In this document: piece after piece, positions 52,881-64,000 of the stretch
Layout of the letters: each line of letters starts with the position of its first letter
How positions within the stretch are numbered: position 1 is the first letter of the stretch
Assembly (NCBI GenBank): GCA_019055375.1
Contig: JAHQIW010003777.1
Coordinates: 248,001-312,000 of the forward strand
Source of the DNA: Parelaphostrongylus tenuis
Lineage: Eukaryota; Nematoda; Chromadorea; Rhabditida; Metastrongylidae
Length of the DNA: 64,000 bases
Direction: 5' to 3'
Program-made: the position numbers and the translations under genes
The notes under the pieces: model-generated
Databases searched by the model: none
Told to the model about the DNA's origin: nothing
Seen by the model: only the letters and a program-made list of their open reading frames with translations

Positions 52881-53570
52881 GTCCCTGGATTTGTCTCAGG
52901 CAGTGATCGATCGATATCTGAATGTCGTTGGATTGTTCTTAGCGGTACACTGGCCTTTGTGCTGTCACAACTCCTGGTTGAGGCGGCTTTTGCCCTTGAA
53001 GTGGCTCGTTGCACTTCCAAGCTGCTACGAGTACCATAAAACCAGTTATATACATATATCATCATACTAGTAATATAATAATAGTACATGATTACGACAT
53101 TCATTACGCGATTGTATGATTGAATGAGATGTATCGTCGTGTGAAGATATCATAAATGTTGTTATTGACGGAGTATGACTAGGGGGCGGAGACGGTTGGG
53201 GGTTGCTATGTTCGCCCGGTGATATGTTCCGCTCACAATTCTATAAAGTTCATCTGACAGTTATGTGAACGCAACCTATGTTACCAATTAGAGACACGAC
53301 AACGATTTAGTGTAAAGAGACCAATAATGGATCGATTACGATTTGAGGTGAGGTGGTTCGGGTGATGACCGTTAGGATGATATCCGGTGATCGGATGGAC
53401 TGCTGAGGTAGGTGGCAGCCGGGATTCCGCCCTCGCCAACTTTGCTATAACGAAAAATTCCGCTGGACCATTTTCTGTCTAAGGTTCTCGTCCCTCTAAG
53501 ATGCCATTTGCCCTCTAAGGTCATGAAGCATCTGCGTTGCCGAAATCATCATAGCTATTCCCGCAAAGTT
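52881..53570. other. Unassigned stretch
   Basis: No gene or repeat was recognised. Somewhat GC-richer around 53160-53520, with scattered short open frames only. Confidence 0.35.
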
Positions 53571-53574
53571 AGCA

Positions 53575-54010
53575 AAAACTCCCTTGGAAGATTTGCCATA
53601 CGTGCTCTACCACTACACGACTGAGGCCACATTTGCACCACCTTTCATACTTTAAGATCATCTATGTTAGTTATCAGCCACCAACATTCAAAAGGTTTGG
53701 TTGGGTGTGCGATTTCGCTCTACAAGCCCAGTTGAGCTGACAGCCATGTAATATGTAATACTTATACTTTCCAATGTTTGACCGTATTTTTCGCAGTGTA
53801 CCAGAAACATCGTACTAATGCGAAAAATGCAGTCAAACATTAGAAATTATAAGTATTACATATCATATGATGGTCAGTCTTACTGGGTTTATAGAGCAAA
53901 ATCGACCAAACCTGTTGAGGGTTGGTAACTGATAGCTAATATAGAGATGTTGAAGTATTAGTGGTGGCGCAAATGTGCCTCGGTGATGCACTGGTAGAAC
54001 ACGCGTTCCC
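53575..54010. repeat. Large palindrome with tRNA-like heads at both ends
   Basis: Left and right arms of about 200 bp pair across a spacer near 53815: 'aatgtttgaccgtatttttcg' / 'cgaaaaatgcagtcaaacatt', 'atgtaatacttata' / 'tataagtattacat', 'gcgatttcgctctacaagcc' / 'gtttatagagcaaaatcg', and 'gttatcagccaccaac' / 'gttggtaactgatagc'. The outer ends both carry the tRNA-like 'gcctc.g.tg.agtggtagagcac' head: minus strand near 53600-53635, plus strand from 53977. Confidence 0.85.
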
Positions 54011-54085
54011 GAATAGGATAAATCGGCGGGTCCGACTCCCGCCTGAGGCCGTGTTTTTTGCTCACCACTCATATCTCTTAGGTGC
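53945..54085 (+). repeat. tRNA-like SINE family 1
   Basis: The core at 53977-54049 (73 nt) begins 'gcctcgg' and ends 'ctgaggc' (one mismatch), with A-box 'tgcactggtagaac' and T-arm 'gcgggtccgactcccgc', which pairs perfectly. It is followed by the 'ttgctcaccactcatatctctta' tail and a further 'aatgcagtcaaaaacattag' block. Confidence 0.8.
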
Positions 54086-54149
54086 TTTAGAAACATCCCA
54101 CCGCTGTGAAAAATGCAGTCAAAAACATTAGAAATTATGAAAAATTGAT

Positions 54150-54685
54150 TATTCTTTGGAGAATATTTTCTGCAAGGGTTTGCTGAACGAAAGGCACCGT
54201 AATACTGATGAACCTGGAAAGTCGAATCAACTGACTAGTACTGTATATTTGTCAAACAAAACCAAACAAATGATCTTGGCGACACTATTTCCCCTCTATC
54301 GCTAAGAGGCATGGAGCAATATTTGACGTGTCTGGAACACTACGGTAATCGCAATTTTCAACGCGCTCATATGCTTACTACATATAGAAATGAGGCAGAA
54401 ATGAGCACCATAACTAGAAATTTACCTTAGATTCGGAGTCAACGTGTCATGTGTCAGTTCATTGCCTAACTCGTCAGTCTTCTTCGAATCGACCCTGGTT
54501 GATAGTTCACTCATGATAAAATCTGAAAACGAAACTAAACACACATTGACACTCAATGCGCAAAAGTCGACAACGATATGTGAGCGAAAGGGATAGTCAT
54601 GCATCCGACACACCACTATTTGATCGTAAGGTGAATCAAACAGGACCGTACAAACAAAAACCAATGCAGATTCGTGCTATGGTGA
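54150..54685. other. Unassigned AT-rich stretch
   Basis: Nothing recognised. An 80-codon minus-strand frame (54422-54664) has no motif or splice support. Confidence 0.35.
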
Positions 54686-54934
54686 GATTCAAATGTTCAA
54701 AATTTGAATGATTAGAAACTAAATACATTATCAGCATCTACGATGAATGATTACCAAAAGTCCAAGAAAAAACTTTGTTCTGCGAGAAATGTTTCAACGA
54801 GGAACACAATTTTGACTTTTCTCTTACAGCGGAATAAAAAAAAACCGTTTTGAAAAGAAGTACATTCTTGATTTTTTGAGATTCAAGCTATCGAAGATTG
54901 CTCAGACAATAAAGAAGAAAGTTTATAACAAACC

Positions 54935-55929
54935 TCAAAATTGCCTCCTTTGACCTCTATACGTTTGCAAGGTTGCTTGCAAAATTTCTGACGATGCACG
55001 CACAGCTTTCCACCGTAATTGGCCACAAGCGGGTGTCATAGTCTTTTCAAGCGCGTCTACGGCAGTAACGATTAGCCGAGCTTTCTCCTCCAGTATTGAT
55101 CAAGGAATAATCCATTGGTTGAAATCTGGCACTTTGACGGCCAAAGGTCGCTGCCCGAAAAAGGGCTGGAAACGGTCCTTGACAAATGACAATCGCTAAG
55201 CGGGTTGATTGGGCAGGCAGGTGCACTCATATTAACGAGTAAATCAGTCGGCGCCAGGGGTGTTGAGTACTCCAAGATTCCAGTATGCCCCATAAAACTC
55301 TCTGTTGGTAGCTGGCAGCGCTGAAATTTGCGTGCCCGTTGACAGTGATTGAGACCAACGACGTCTTTTTTGTGCTAACGGCAGCTAATGTCTGTTCACC
55401 ATCATCACACAAGCCGGAGAAAGACTGCAGCTTATGATTTTTGTTACTGCAGATTCTGTTTATCCTTCTTCAAAAGTTGATGACGATTCTGGCGATTGTG
55501 AAGTAATTCGACGTGAACATGTTCTCATACTAAAGAGCACTCGACATAAGAGCACCTATCAAACGACACTCGACAAGTTTGAATGCCATTTTTATTTTAT
55601 CGCTTTGTCTAGAAGTAAACGCAACTGATTTTGTAGCTGCGCAGAATCTGACAATGGTTCCGACGCTCCACCCGCTGATACCCAGCTTCTTTGCCATTTT
55701 GAGCATCAAACGCTCGGGATTCCGTTGAATCTGGCAACGGATTTTCTGAATTTTTCCGGAGTAGAGAAGGTGGTGGGACGAAATTTCAGAATACCCTTCT
55801 CAATCCCCCGTCTCTTTGGAACGCTTCATGGTTCTGTAAAACCTTGCTAGTTTGAGACCAATTATCTTATCAATGTCGGCTGTTTTCATTCCGCCCTACT
55901 ACTGCGATACGTTCATAGTTACGAACCAT
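54935..55929 (-). pseudogene. Mariner-like transposase pseudogene in block A, copy 2
   Basis: The start is ATG at 55929. Broken minus-strand frames correspond to those at 7020-8031, including 'KKLGISGWSVGTIV' and 'TPEKFRK'. The first catalytic block, readable in the other copy, is degraded here near 55520-55560. Open fragments at 55227-55412 and 55072-55293 are remnants of the C-terminal half. More damaged than copy 1. Confidence 0.7.
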
Positions 55930-56329
55930 AACTTAAGTACAACTGAAAATGAGCAAATAGATAAAACACATTCTGGACAAAAAATTAAACAAAGAATTCA
56001 ATAAAATCGTCAGAATTGGTAAAAAAAAAGTATTATCACTGCTAAGAGTGAGAAAATATAAAATTATCAGACTTTTTCCCGCACCCTAAATATGTCGCAT
56101 TGCAGAAATTTATAAGGCCGACCTTCGATCAACCTCGGCATTGGTCAAACTATCACTTTCACACGATTTCTCATTAACTTCTTCTAATTGAACGATGGAA
56201 ATTGAGAAAGAAAGAAGATACTTTTACGATACGCTTCTTCAATTTTTTTTCCACTTCTCGTTCCGAGTGTTTCTGAGGCGCTGTTCAGGATAATATAATC
56301 TAATAACAAATTTTTAGCTTTTCATGAGG

Positions 56330-56680
56330 TCGTTTATGGCACTTACAAGTGCAAGGCACGTCTTTCAGCAATTACAGCTTCCTCAGTACATTGCTTTGAA
56401 CGATATCTCAAAACACTCGCAACGAAAGGTGTGAAAGTCATGGTTTATCAGCCACGATCAGTCGAGTGTACAACACCGCTCGTTCGATGATTTTATTACT
56501 TGACAGCGCGTTTAAGTAATTCGTCTTCAGCTTCCTATGCAGGAGACATCTCCTCGCGGAACTGACTGAACCGAAAGAGACCGCGCAACTGACGAGGCTG
56601 CAATGCAGAAACACATGTATTACACCGTATAAGAGCTATAAAAAGACTATTGCATAGTTCAGTAACACTCTCAGCTCCAA
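56330..56680. repeat. Foldback element P4 in block A, copy 2
   Basis: 'cttcctcagtacattg' and 'actgacgaggctgcaatgcag' with 'tgtattacaccgtataagagc' match 8470-8830. The arms are shorter because of small deletions. Confidence 0.6.
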
Positions 56681-56689
56681 AATACGTCT

Positions 56690-58440
56690 GGTTCCGCCTT
56701 GTTTGGTGTGGTGACCTTTATGAAAGCTTTGAAAAAAAACTTCATCCAGTAAAATACAGGGGCGACAATAATGAAAACGCACGGCCTGCAGGATACATAA
56801 TTTTATCATGAATGTTACAAGATGGGAAAAAGGTTTTCCCAATGAACAAGGCCAACTTTGAAGCCACTGTATTTATGCTATTGAAAGCTCAATATTCTAC
56901 GCCGTTCAATAAAAAAACAAGAAGAACGAATTGAATGATAGAAGTACAAGAATACACACAGTGAAGAAAAAAAAACACTGTGATGATGGATCAATTGAAG
57001 TGCTAAAAAAAGAAATGTCAATAATGGTTTAATCTTCACGGGATCACGAAGGAATCGCTGCGCGCACTGCGATCCGTGGGGACGCATGATTTTCGTTATC
57101 AAACTGAAGTTTTCTTTCAATAAGGAAATAATTCCATGTTGTTTGTAACACTTGATACCCCACGATTTGCTCTACACATCAGTGTCTTTCGATGCAAATG
57201 CAACTCTTATGCGTTGCTAAAAGTTCCCTCTCCCTACCTTTGCTTGATTCTTGGATTCTTCAAATGTCATACGTTGTACAAGGAATATTATGATATAAAT
57301 CTATTATCTTTGATATATCTTATGACACATAATAATCAGTACCTAAAGTAGTGACTGAAAATCAGAAAACCTTGAATAGTTCGTCAAAAATGATTTTTCA
57401 CATTGCATGCAGCGCCAGGTCATCGATAAGAAAACGTAATAGCTCCTCAAGTACAAAGCTGTTTTGGCCGACAAGACTTTCCTCTAGACTTCTAGTGGTC
57501 ATTCGATATCTTGAATTTCAGCAATTGCAATACTTTGCGTGACTTTTGAAATGAAAAAGTTTCAGTGCGTCGTATCAGCATAAGCAAATTATGTTTCAAA
57601 CTCAGCCCTTTGTTCGCTCGATTGGGGTTTCTGCATAGCTTTTCGTTCAGAGTTCAGTAGCCATTTGAAAGCATAGATTATGATAACTCCAAAACTGTTT
57701 CTTCTTGTTGCAAAAGTTTCTCATAGCTTGCTGTAAGAGTAAGAAAAATTACATTTCACTCTCAGATTTATTTCTATCATAAAGACATATATGCATCAAA
57801 AGAGTATGAACATATATAGGCAAATGCGCTGTATCAATAATTCGAAATAAATTTAACATTTCCTCACGACAGAAGAAATCTTCTAAACAATTACGAATCG
57901 CGCTTTCTCTGTGGTTCTGCGGGTAGCGATTTCAATTACTGCTTCGAAAGGATGCTTTTTTCGTTATCTACTTGGAAAATTTTTCATCGTTTGGGAAGAG
58001 TTTTTGAGTTTAACATAAATGTAGGAAAGACTCTGCACTATCACCTTATAGATATTGAATTTTTCTTCTGATTTCACATACCAAATAAATATGCCTTGAA
58101 TTTTCAACCAATGGATAACTAATTTAAGTGCAAAGCGTAATCTTTCTTCGCTCCTACAGTGCTCCTTGAAGACTTTTCAAAATCTTTTGATATCATAAAA
58201 ATTTTTCTAATGGAAGGTTTTCTCTAATTTTCAACAAAAATCGATGAGAACAAGCACAGCTTTGCAATATCAAACATTAGAGATAAAACGTAATTTTTTT
58301 TCGCTATGCGCATTGAAAAGACCTTAATAGAAAAGCAGTGTAGTATTATAACTACGATTTTTCATCAAGTAAAAATACCCTGTCTGGTGAAGAAGCCAAG
58401 AATAAAGTGAAATGAAATAAGGAAAAAAAGAAGGAAGAAT
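56690..58440 (+). repeat. Non-coding middle of block A, copy 2
   Basis: Shared with 8831-10740; no gene. The small open frames here do not coincide with those of the first copy. Confidence 0.5.
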
Positions 58441-58449
58441 TTATGACTA

Positions 58450-58830
58450 TATTATAACGATGAGCCCCTCCATCTAACCAGAGCCGCAGAGAACAATGGT
58501 GGACCACATAGGATGCACGTGAGAAATGTGGGCGATGATGACGACTCAATGAACCTGCTAAGTAATTAGACAATTGACATGCGATCAAGAGTTGGAGAAA
58601 CCAGAGATCATGATTAAGAATATTACCTAATGAGGACAATCGAGAATGCAGAAAAGCGTCATATAAATCAACAACAAGAATGATGACAAGACGACGGAGA
58701 TGGACCGACCACATGCCGCGGTCGCACGCTGGTGAATGCTGCTCGGCCTGCTGATCGACGATCCGCCCATCGAACATAGGAGTCTGTGTCGGCGAGGCGT
58801 CCGCAAGTCGACGGCCTATCGATCGTAAAC
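58450..58830 (+). repeat. Module C, copy 4
   Basis: 'aacgatgagcccctcc', 'gacaattgacatgcgatcaag', 'ggagatggaccgaccacatg' and 'gctggtgaatgctgctcgg'. Frames are interrupted relative to copy 1. Confidence 0.75.
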
Positions 58831-58929
58831 TATTGAAATAGCTGTTATTGCGAGAATAACAGCTACACAGCGTGACAAAAAAGCATGAACGAGCTTAGTG
58901 TTCGAATCGCAAAATTACCAGAAATTGAC

Positions 58930-59160
58930 TAATTATACCCAGTGATGTGATATGCAAAAATATATAGCTTTGCACATCACTTTCTATCATTGGATATATC
59001 TACAACATCATGTCACCGCTAAAGAAAGGGGTCAAATAAGAGCAACTCTATATTATATATATTGGGTATATATTTGTAACATCATACCACCGCTAGAAGA
59101 GGTTAAATAAAAACGAATCTCGTCTAATCTACAATACCCAATATCTGTCAGCGTGACTAG
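58930..59160. repeat. SINE family 1 tails without a tRNA core
   Basis: 'atacccagtgatgtgatatgc' and 'ttgcacatcactttctatcat' face each other with only about 10 bp between them. Then a ~88-bp unit 'caacatcat.tcaccgct.aa' occurs twice in tandem (about 58995 and 59072), and 'atattgggtat' / 'atacccaatat' frame the second unit. Confidence 0.65.
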
Positions 59161-59221
59161 GTTCAATGTCGAGATCGACTACCCGGGCCAGGCCGTTGAC
59201 AGCTGGCGGCTAACAGATAGA

Positions 59222-59362
59222 TGCGCTGTATTGTAGAAAGATCGATGTGCAAAATGGGCGTCAGTAGTGTAACGGATAGAGCAAGCATTCCCGAAAGAGT
59301 GAGGTGCTGGTTCTAGTCCCGCCTGACGCGAAAGTTTTGCACACCACTCTACATCAATGGGT
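59222..59362 (+). repeat. tRNA-like SINE family 1, best-paired core
   Basis: The core at 59258-59329 (72 nt) has a perfect 7-bp acceptor-like stem (GCGTCAG/CTGACGC), A-box 'tagtgtaacgg', a 5-bp anticodon-like stem around 'ccgaaa', and a T-arm with 'ggttctagtccc'. Inverted tails lie on both sides ('gatgtgcaaaa' / 'ttttgcacaccactctac'). Homologue of 19114-19244 in the opposite orientation. Confidence 0.85.
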
Positions 59363-60089
59363 AAGAGCAACTCTGTTTGATAATCGAATGCTTACTTGAA
59401 CTTCTAGTGAGAACCTGTGGCCACCGAGAAAACTACGAAAAGCTAGTGTAGCACTGTGCCTTAGCCCCGAAAGGAAACGCAAAGCACACTCGGTCCCGAA
59501 AGGGAAAGCAAGACGTAATTCCTCTTGATCGTTACTACAGCGCAGTAAAAGCGCCGTTTTACAGTTGAAAATACATTTAGGATTGCAGTTTTCAGGCTAT
59601 CGAGCGACTACTGAAACTTAAGTGAAAAGACTTTGATCAGAGGACAAATGAAAATTCGACCTCATGAACTGGACAAGAGTACTTCATATAAGTGTTAGTA
59701 ATATTCGAAAGCTGAAATCCCTGGCCAACGCGATGTTTTGTAGGTTTCAAATTACCTTGTAAAATACAAATAAAATTACGTTTGACACAACCACGCATTT
59801 TTTTATCGCGCTTATAATTCGCTGGGCAAAACTCCTTCCTTAAAGAGATAGAAGTCTTTCGATAGCACAAGTTTTGAAGAACTCAAAAATTTACCTATTT
59901 ATTATTAGTATATATCAACTTTTTGGAAGCTCTTTTGATAGCACTGTAGGAGAAAGAAAGCATTTGTGTTTTAGACCTCGCCCGACAGAGCTCTTTCTTT
60001 AGATTATAAGTAATCATTCGATTGCGTAATCAGTCGATGCTCTGACGCGTTAGACATGTGAAGTTCGACTTGTTATTCAAATACGAATT
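59362..60089 (-). repeat. Inverted homologue of the RTE locus: the empty site
   Basis: Reading the minus strand from 60089 down gives the left flank of the 15.5-kb RTE (14961-15475). At 59679-59689 it crosses directly ('atatgaagtac' then 'tcttgtccag') into the right flank (18786-19113). No RTE sequence is present. A minus-strand frame (59637-59870) spans the junction but is only repeat sequence. Confidence 0.85.
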
Positions 60090-60935
60090 TTTTCTCCGCC
60101 TTGATAAGGAAACTCGGATAAAGACTGCCTTCGATACTATGAAATTTCCTTTATGCTTTCGTGTTTCCAGCAAATTATATGCGTGATGAAAATGAGGACG
60201 CGCGGCAGGTTCGAAACATAATTTTATTTTGTATGCTTCAGTGCTGTAAAAGGGTTTCTTCGAAAAACAGGAGCGTAACGCTGTAGTCTAAAGAGTTTTT
60301 AATTTTTAACATTTCTATGAAAATATCTTGCCAACGAATGTAGTCGAGTAATCGTATGTCCCTGGATAACCGAAATAAACCAACTCAATTTTCTCTTCTT
60401 TATCGTAGCTCACCAGATAAGCGTTTCTAAAATTCAAAAATGGTATAACAACGGTGATTATTTCAGCTATCGAGACTGCTGAAACTTTAGCGAAAAAGTT
60501 AACCAAACACGAGTGTAAGATACACTGCACACTCCGAACAAAAATGTAACTTTGCGCTTTCAAGAATCATACATAGTATTGAAACCAATGATCTTGAGGC
60601 TATTGACTAACTAAGAGAGCTCTGCTGAAAGGTCTGTGCTCGAAGAGGAAAGCACGAAAAGGCGCAAATGCCATCAATGGCGCACGTAGTTCCGAAAGAA
60701 TTGAGAAACAGCTTTGATCACGGAAAATAAGAGAATGGTAGCAAAAGTGCACAGTAGTGTGAAAACACAATTTTATTTTTAATGCTACAGCGGTAAAAAA
60801 GACCTTCATAGAAGTAAACACGCACAGCCGTGTTCCAAGATTGAAACCTTGGAATGATTACTAACACTCATAAAAATCATTCGCAGCGAAAAAGATCCCT
60901 TAGCAATTTCGTGACAGAAAGTTAAAAGAAAACTT
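60090..60935 (+). repeat. Left extension of block B, copy 2
   Basis: Direct homologue of 19262-20080. Its first 190 bp are also the inverted equivalent of 14780-14960, so this is a single arm of the pair seen around the RTE locus. Confidence 0.75.
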
Positions 60936-61549
60936 CTGCAGTTAGTGAAAATTCATTCTATTAAGTGTTGAAAGACAGCACTAACGTGTTTAGATCCCTC
61001 ACGTGTTAACACTTTCTGCAGGCTTACGCTAAACCAACAGTGGTCTCGAACGGGTCAGTTAGCAAGAATACACGAAAATAGAGAACTAGTGGCGCTTTTC
61101 CGAGTCGCACGATGATAAAATGCAAACGATACAACGTAATACTGAATTCAGCTCACCGAACTATTGAGAGGGAGACACGCAGTTTGATGAGTACTTTTTG
61201 ATTTCGTCGGGTACAACTGCTTCAGACGCTTGGCTTGCTCGTGATGCCACCTATATGAAGCGATGAGTGCTAAAGTGGTGTTTCTGAAACGAATTTAACA
61301 ATATGAAAAACTCACCAAGCTAACTGCTCAGCTATGAACGCCGCAGTTGGCCGATCTGTGATGGGGTCGTTGAGCTCATCCACATGGCACTGCCATCTTG
61401 CGCTCGTCTGATGTTACGCAATGAGGTGGGGCACAAGCGAATCTCTGAAACTGACGCAATTTTGCACTGTATTTTGAAATGCGAAACCCACACATACAAC
61501 TTCGGTATCTTGGACATACTGAAATAAAAAATCTAATAAAATAATTAGT

Positions 61550-62060
61550 TAGTCAGATTGGCGTAGTTTCGTTATCTGATGATTTTGGCACAATCTATTT
61601 CTTCATAATAAAGTGTTTTCTGAAGCTTTAAAGTTGAATAGACATTCCCAAACGAGCGTTAAAATGCGGAAACCCCTCATACAACTTTGGTATCTCCAGC
61701 ATATTGAAATAAAAAATCATATGAAATCAACAGTAAGTCAGATCGAAATTCTGCCGTTATGTGATGATTATCTGAACACTGTCTTCTTCATGATATATCG
61801 TTCGTCAACGATTCAAAGCTAATTAAGTAATCGGAAAAGAGCGTGGGGATACGGAAATCACGTATACAACTTCGGTACATCGGACATATTGGAACAAAAA
61901 ATCATACAAATCTAATAGTACGCCAGATCAAAACTGTTTGCTTCAGTGGTGATTCTGGACACTGCCTTCATCATAAAGAAGTGGTCACTAAGGCTTCAAA
62001 GTTCACGGTGCATTCATTGGGGAGCATGGGAAGACGGAAACCGGCATATCGATGATCTCG
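61550..62060 (+). repeat. Tandem array i, three units
   Basis: 'gatgattttggcacaatctat', 'gatgattatctgaacactgtc' and 'ggtgattctggacactgcc' begin successive units near 61577, 61761 and 61950. Each is followed by 'cttcat.ataaag', 'cttcaaagtt' and 'catattgga' blocks. Confidence 0.75.
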
Positions 62061-63001
62061 ATGAAGATTACCAGTTGTTATATAACATTTGTTCAAACTT
62101 TTCTTCTTTAATCCATGTTTCTGTGGCCATTTGATAGCTTGAGAAATTCCAATCCTAACACCAGTCCTGGTTTACTTTTCGACCTCCTCAAGACTGACGA
62201 ACGTCTAAAGCTTTTTCTATCTCCTATGAACCTAGTTAAAGTAAAAACAACGCCCAATGGTCTTGAAAATCCCTACTTTCCAATACGGCTGCTACATCCT
62301 TGGTATAACAATGCTGTTACAGCTCTTACTGCATTTTAACATCGACGACGTTGCATTCTGTAGTTCGAAAACAAATTGTGTTTAAAGTGCAGCTTATATA
62401 AGAAGCTAATATGGAGAGGGTTTTAGCATATGGTCGGAGTAAGGCTTAATATGGTTCACATTCAATAATTTGAGAAGTACTTCTATGAGGAAATGAAGAT
62501 CCAGCGGTAGATCTCCCATGCATTATGGCAAGCTGCAACGGGCAACAGATGGTTTCATTGAAGTTATTTGGAGAGGCTAGAAGAGTGACAGAGTACGATA
62601 GATCGTCAAGAGGCCGTTCAACTAAAAGAAAGTGCAAAGAACACCTAAATTGGTGCATGTCCAGTGGAAATGCTGCCTTGATAAATGATGTTTAAAGCTC
62701 ATTACACGAGATAACAAAAGTACTTATAGCAATAGAAGGATTGAACAAAGTATGTTCTCTTTTTTTAATAAAGGTCCCAGTTCCCATACCACACTGATAA
62801 TGAAAAATATGGAGGGTTTTACCGACGTAGTGACATCGCATTCAGTATGCAACGCTATTTTTCGGCAAACTATAGATCGGCCTGAACTTACCATCATAAT
62901 GATGACTTTGAAGCAATGCATGGAATCAGATCATGTCAGAATTCAAATATTTATCCACCTGATAGGTTGAACCTCGCTAACAACATTCAATATAATTTAT
63001 G

Positions 63002-63385
63002 AGAATGTTTAAAGCCATACCGAGGTTGTTACGTCATAGCCATACACGTGTTTCGGAGGGATTGCCCTCTTCATTGGTGGCCCACTCCCTACTCTGAGCC
63101 CTGGTGTCTAGCAGGGAGGAGAGACGTATGTATATGGTGACAGCACAACGTACAATGACACTGTGTTATCATCACTTCACTCTATGTACTAGCCGAAATC
63201 CATAGACTGAAAAGTTATGATAACACAACGTCATTTGTATGTTGTGCTATCACCACATACATACGCCTCCCCTCGCTGCTACAGATTAGTGCTCAGTGTA
63301 GAGCCTGGGCCACTGATAAAGAGGGCGACATCTCCAAAACACGTGTATGGCTCTGACACAATAATCTTGGTAAGGCTTTAAATTC
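63002..63385. repeat. Foldback element P2, copy 2
   Basis: Same arms as 12785-13165 ('tatggtgacagcacaacgta' / 'tatgttgtgctatcaccaca'), with an independent set of small changes in each arm. Confidence 0.85.
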
Positions 63386-63429
63386 TTTTCAGAAATTATA
63401 TTGAGAGATTTATGTCCAGTAACTATTTT

Positions 63430-63860
63430 TAAGCCAGCATGTGGTCTGTTATAAGCACCTATACAATTCAACACCTGTTTCGGCCTTGACAACCTCGCGA
63501 GTTGCAGAGTGCTTTCTGTCCTAGAAAATCCTTTTGGGGGAAATCCCCTTACCTAGAGGAAAAGCAAGCGTACTATTTACTAGTGCCACCAAGTGGAAGA
63601 AATCATTAAATGGGCAGTGTTGTACACTCGACTGCTCTTGCCTGGTATTTATGAAATATCATACCGTTCGTTTCGAATGTTTTCTCAAGATTTTGATTCT
63701 CTTAAATGCACGTGTAAATAGCACGTCTGCGTCTTTTCTAACCAAGGGCGTTGGGTTCCCTCCAAGAGGGACTGGCTAAGACGGAAGTCACTGTGCAACT
63801 GACGAGGCTCTAAGGCCGAAACATGTCTACTGCGTTGTATACGTGCCTATAACAAACCAC
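63430..63860. repeat. Foldback element P3, copy 3
   Basis: 'caacacctgtttcggccttgac' / 'aggccgaaacatgtctac' and 'aacctcgcgagttgc' / 'caactgacgaggct' pair. The inner arm 'acgcagacg...ctatttac'-type block also pairs (about 63560 with 63720). The same middle as 13215-13600. Confidence 0.8.
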
Positions 63861-64000
63861 ATGTATGGCTCGAAAATAATGATCAGGAATATTGAAATTT
63901 GAGCGTAGTCTTAAGAAAACACTCCAAACGAATAGTGGAAGAGATTTTTGTGGCAATAATCGATTTCGGGCGCACAAACTAGTAATATAATTCATTATTT

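Larger units (their letters stand above)
54690..58830 (+). repeat. Composite block A, copy 2
   Basis: Direct, nearly collinear homologue of 6790-11040. It extends about 90 bp further right through 'catcgaacataggagtctgtg' and 'gacggcctatcgatcg', also seen in the 20.5-kb and 26.5-kb module C copies. Confidence 0.85.
60935..64000 (+). repeat. Composite block B, copy 2 (runs to the window end)
   Basis: Collinear with 11055-13712 but about 350-400 bp longer, mainly because array i has three units here. It reaches 'cgggcgcacaaactagtaat' at 63970-63989, the same right end as copy 1, so the copy is nearly complete. Confidence 0.85.

Noticed and set aside
52783..53070. 95-codon plus-strand frame
   Set aside because: It overlaps a tRNA-like SINE fragment in antisense and lacks any family resemblance.

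Overview
ORGANISM. This is eukaryotic DNA, AT-rich, with no long host open reading frame. It contains decayed transposons, tRNA-derived repeats, foldback elements and satellite-like arrays. The families point to a parasitic nematode of the strongyle/hookworm type: an RTE-like APE-endonuclease/reverse-transcriptase LINE, mariner-like transposase relics, a BEL/Pao-type gag relic, very short exons with TTTTCAG-type acceptors, and a 70-bp candidate intron. The species assignment is inference; no complete host gene is visible.  LAYOUT. 0-6.8 kb: foldback DNA, a mariner relic, tRNA-derived SINEs of two families, one PHD-finger-like exon on the minus strand, and a broken BEL/Pao gag. 6.8-13.7 kb: two adjoining repeat blocks, A (6790-11040) and B (11055-13712). 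13.7-20.3 kb: an AT-rich stretch, then a region with inverted arms that holds a nearly full-length RTE element (15476-18785) with an 11-bp target-site duplication. 20.3-33.6 kb: a large satellite-rich composite. A module C plus arrays i and ii, with periods near 180 bp, occurs twice in direct order; it is followed by a third array (iii) and the right part of block B. 33.6-38.7 kb: a fourth ~178-bp array (iv) split by a ~550-bp palindromic MITE, a SINE, and degenerate repeat modules. 38.7-48 kb: relatively poor in the window's repeats, with several splice-bounded candidate exons, all on the minus strand, a mariner relic of another lineage and a possible reverse-transcriptase relic. 48-53 kb: a 5'-truncated minus-strand RTE copy (49539-51515) and a second copy of the 425-1440 repeat. 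53-64 kb: a palindrome carrying tRNA-like heads, then second copies of block A (54690-58830) and block B (60935 to the window end). Between them, 59362-60280 is an inverted homologue of the RTE insertion locus that lacks the RTE, so it serves as an empty site.  HOW IT FITS TOGETHER. Nothing here forms a metabolic or defence operon. The main organisation is repeat architecture: one long composite repeat appears at three loci (about 11-13.7, 19.3-33.6 and 60-64 kb) and seems to differ mainly in how many ~180-bp internal satellite arrays it keeps. Younger insertions (RTE, SINEs, MITE) interrupt it and give relative dates. All homology statements come from reading the sequence by eye; percent identities were not computed.
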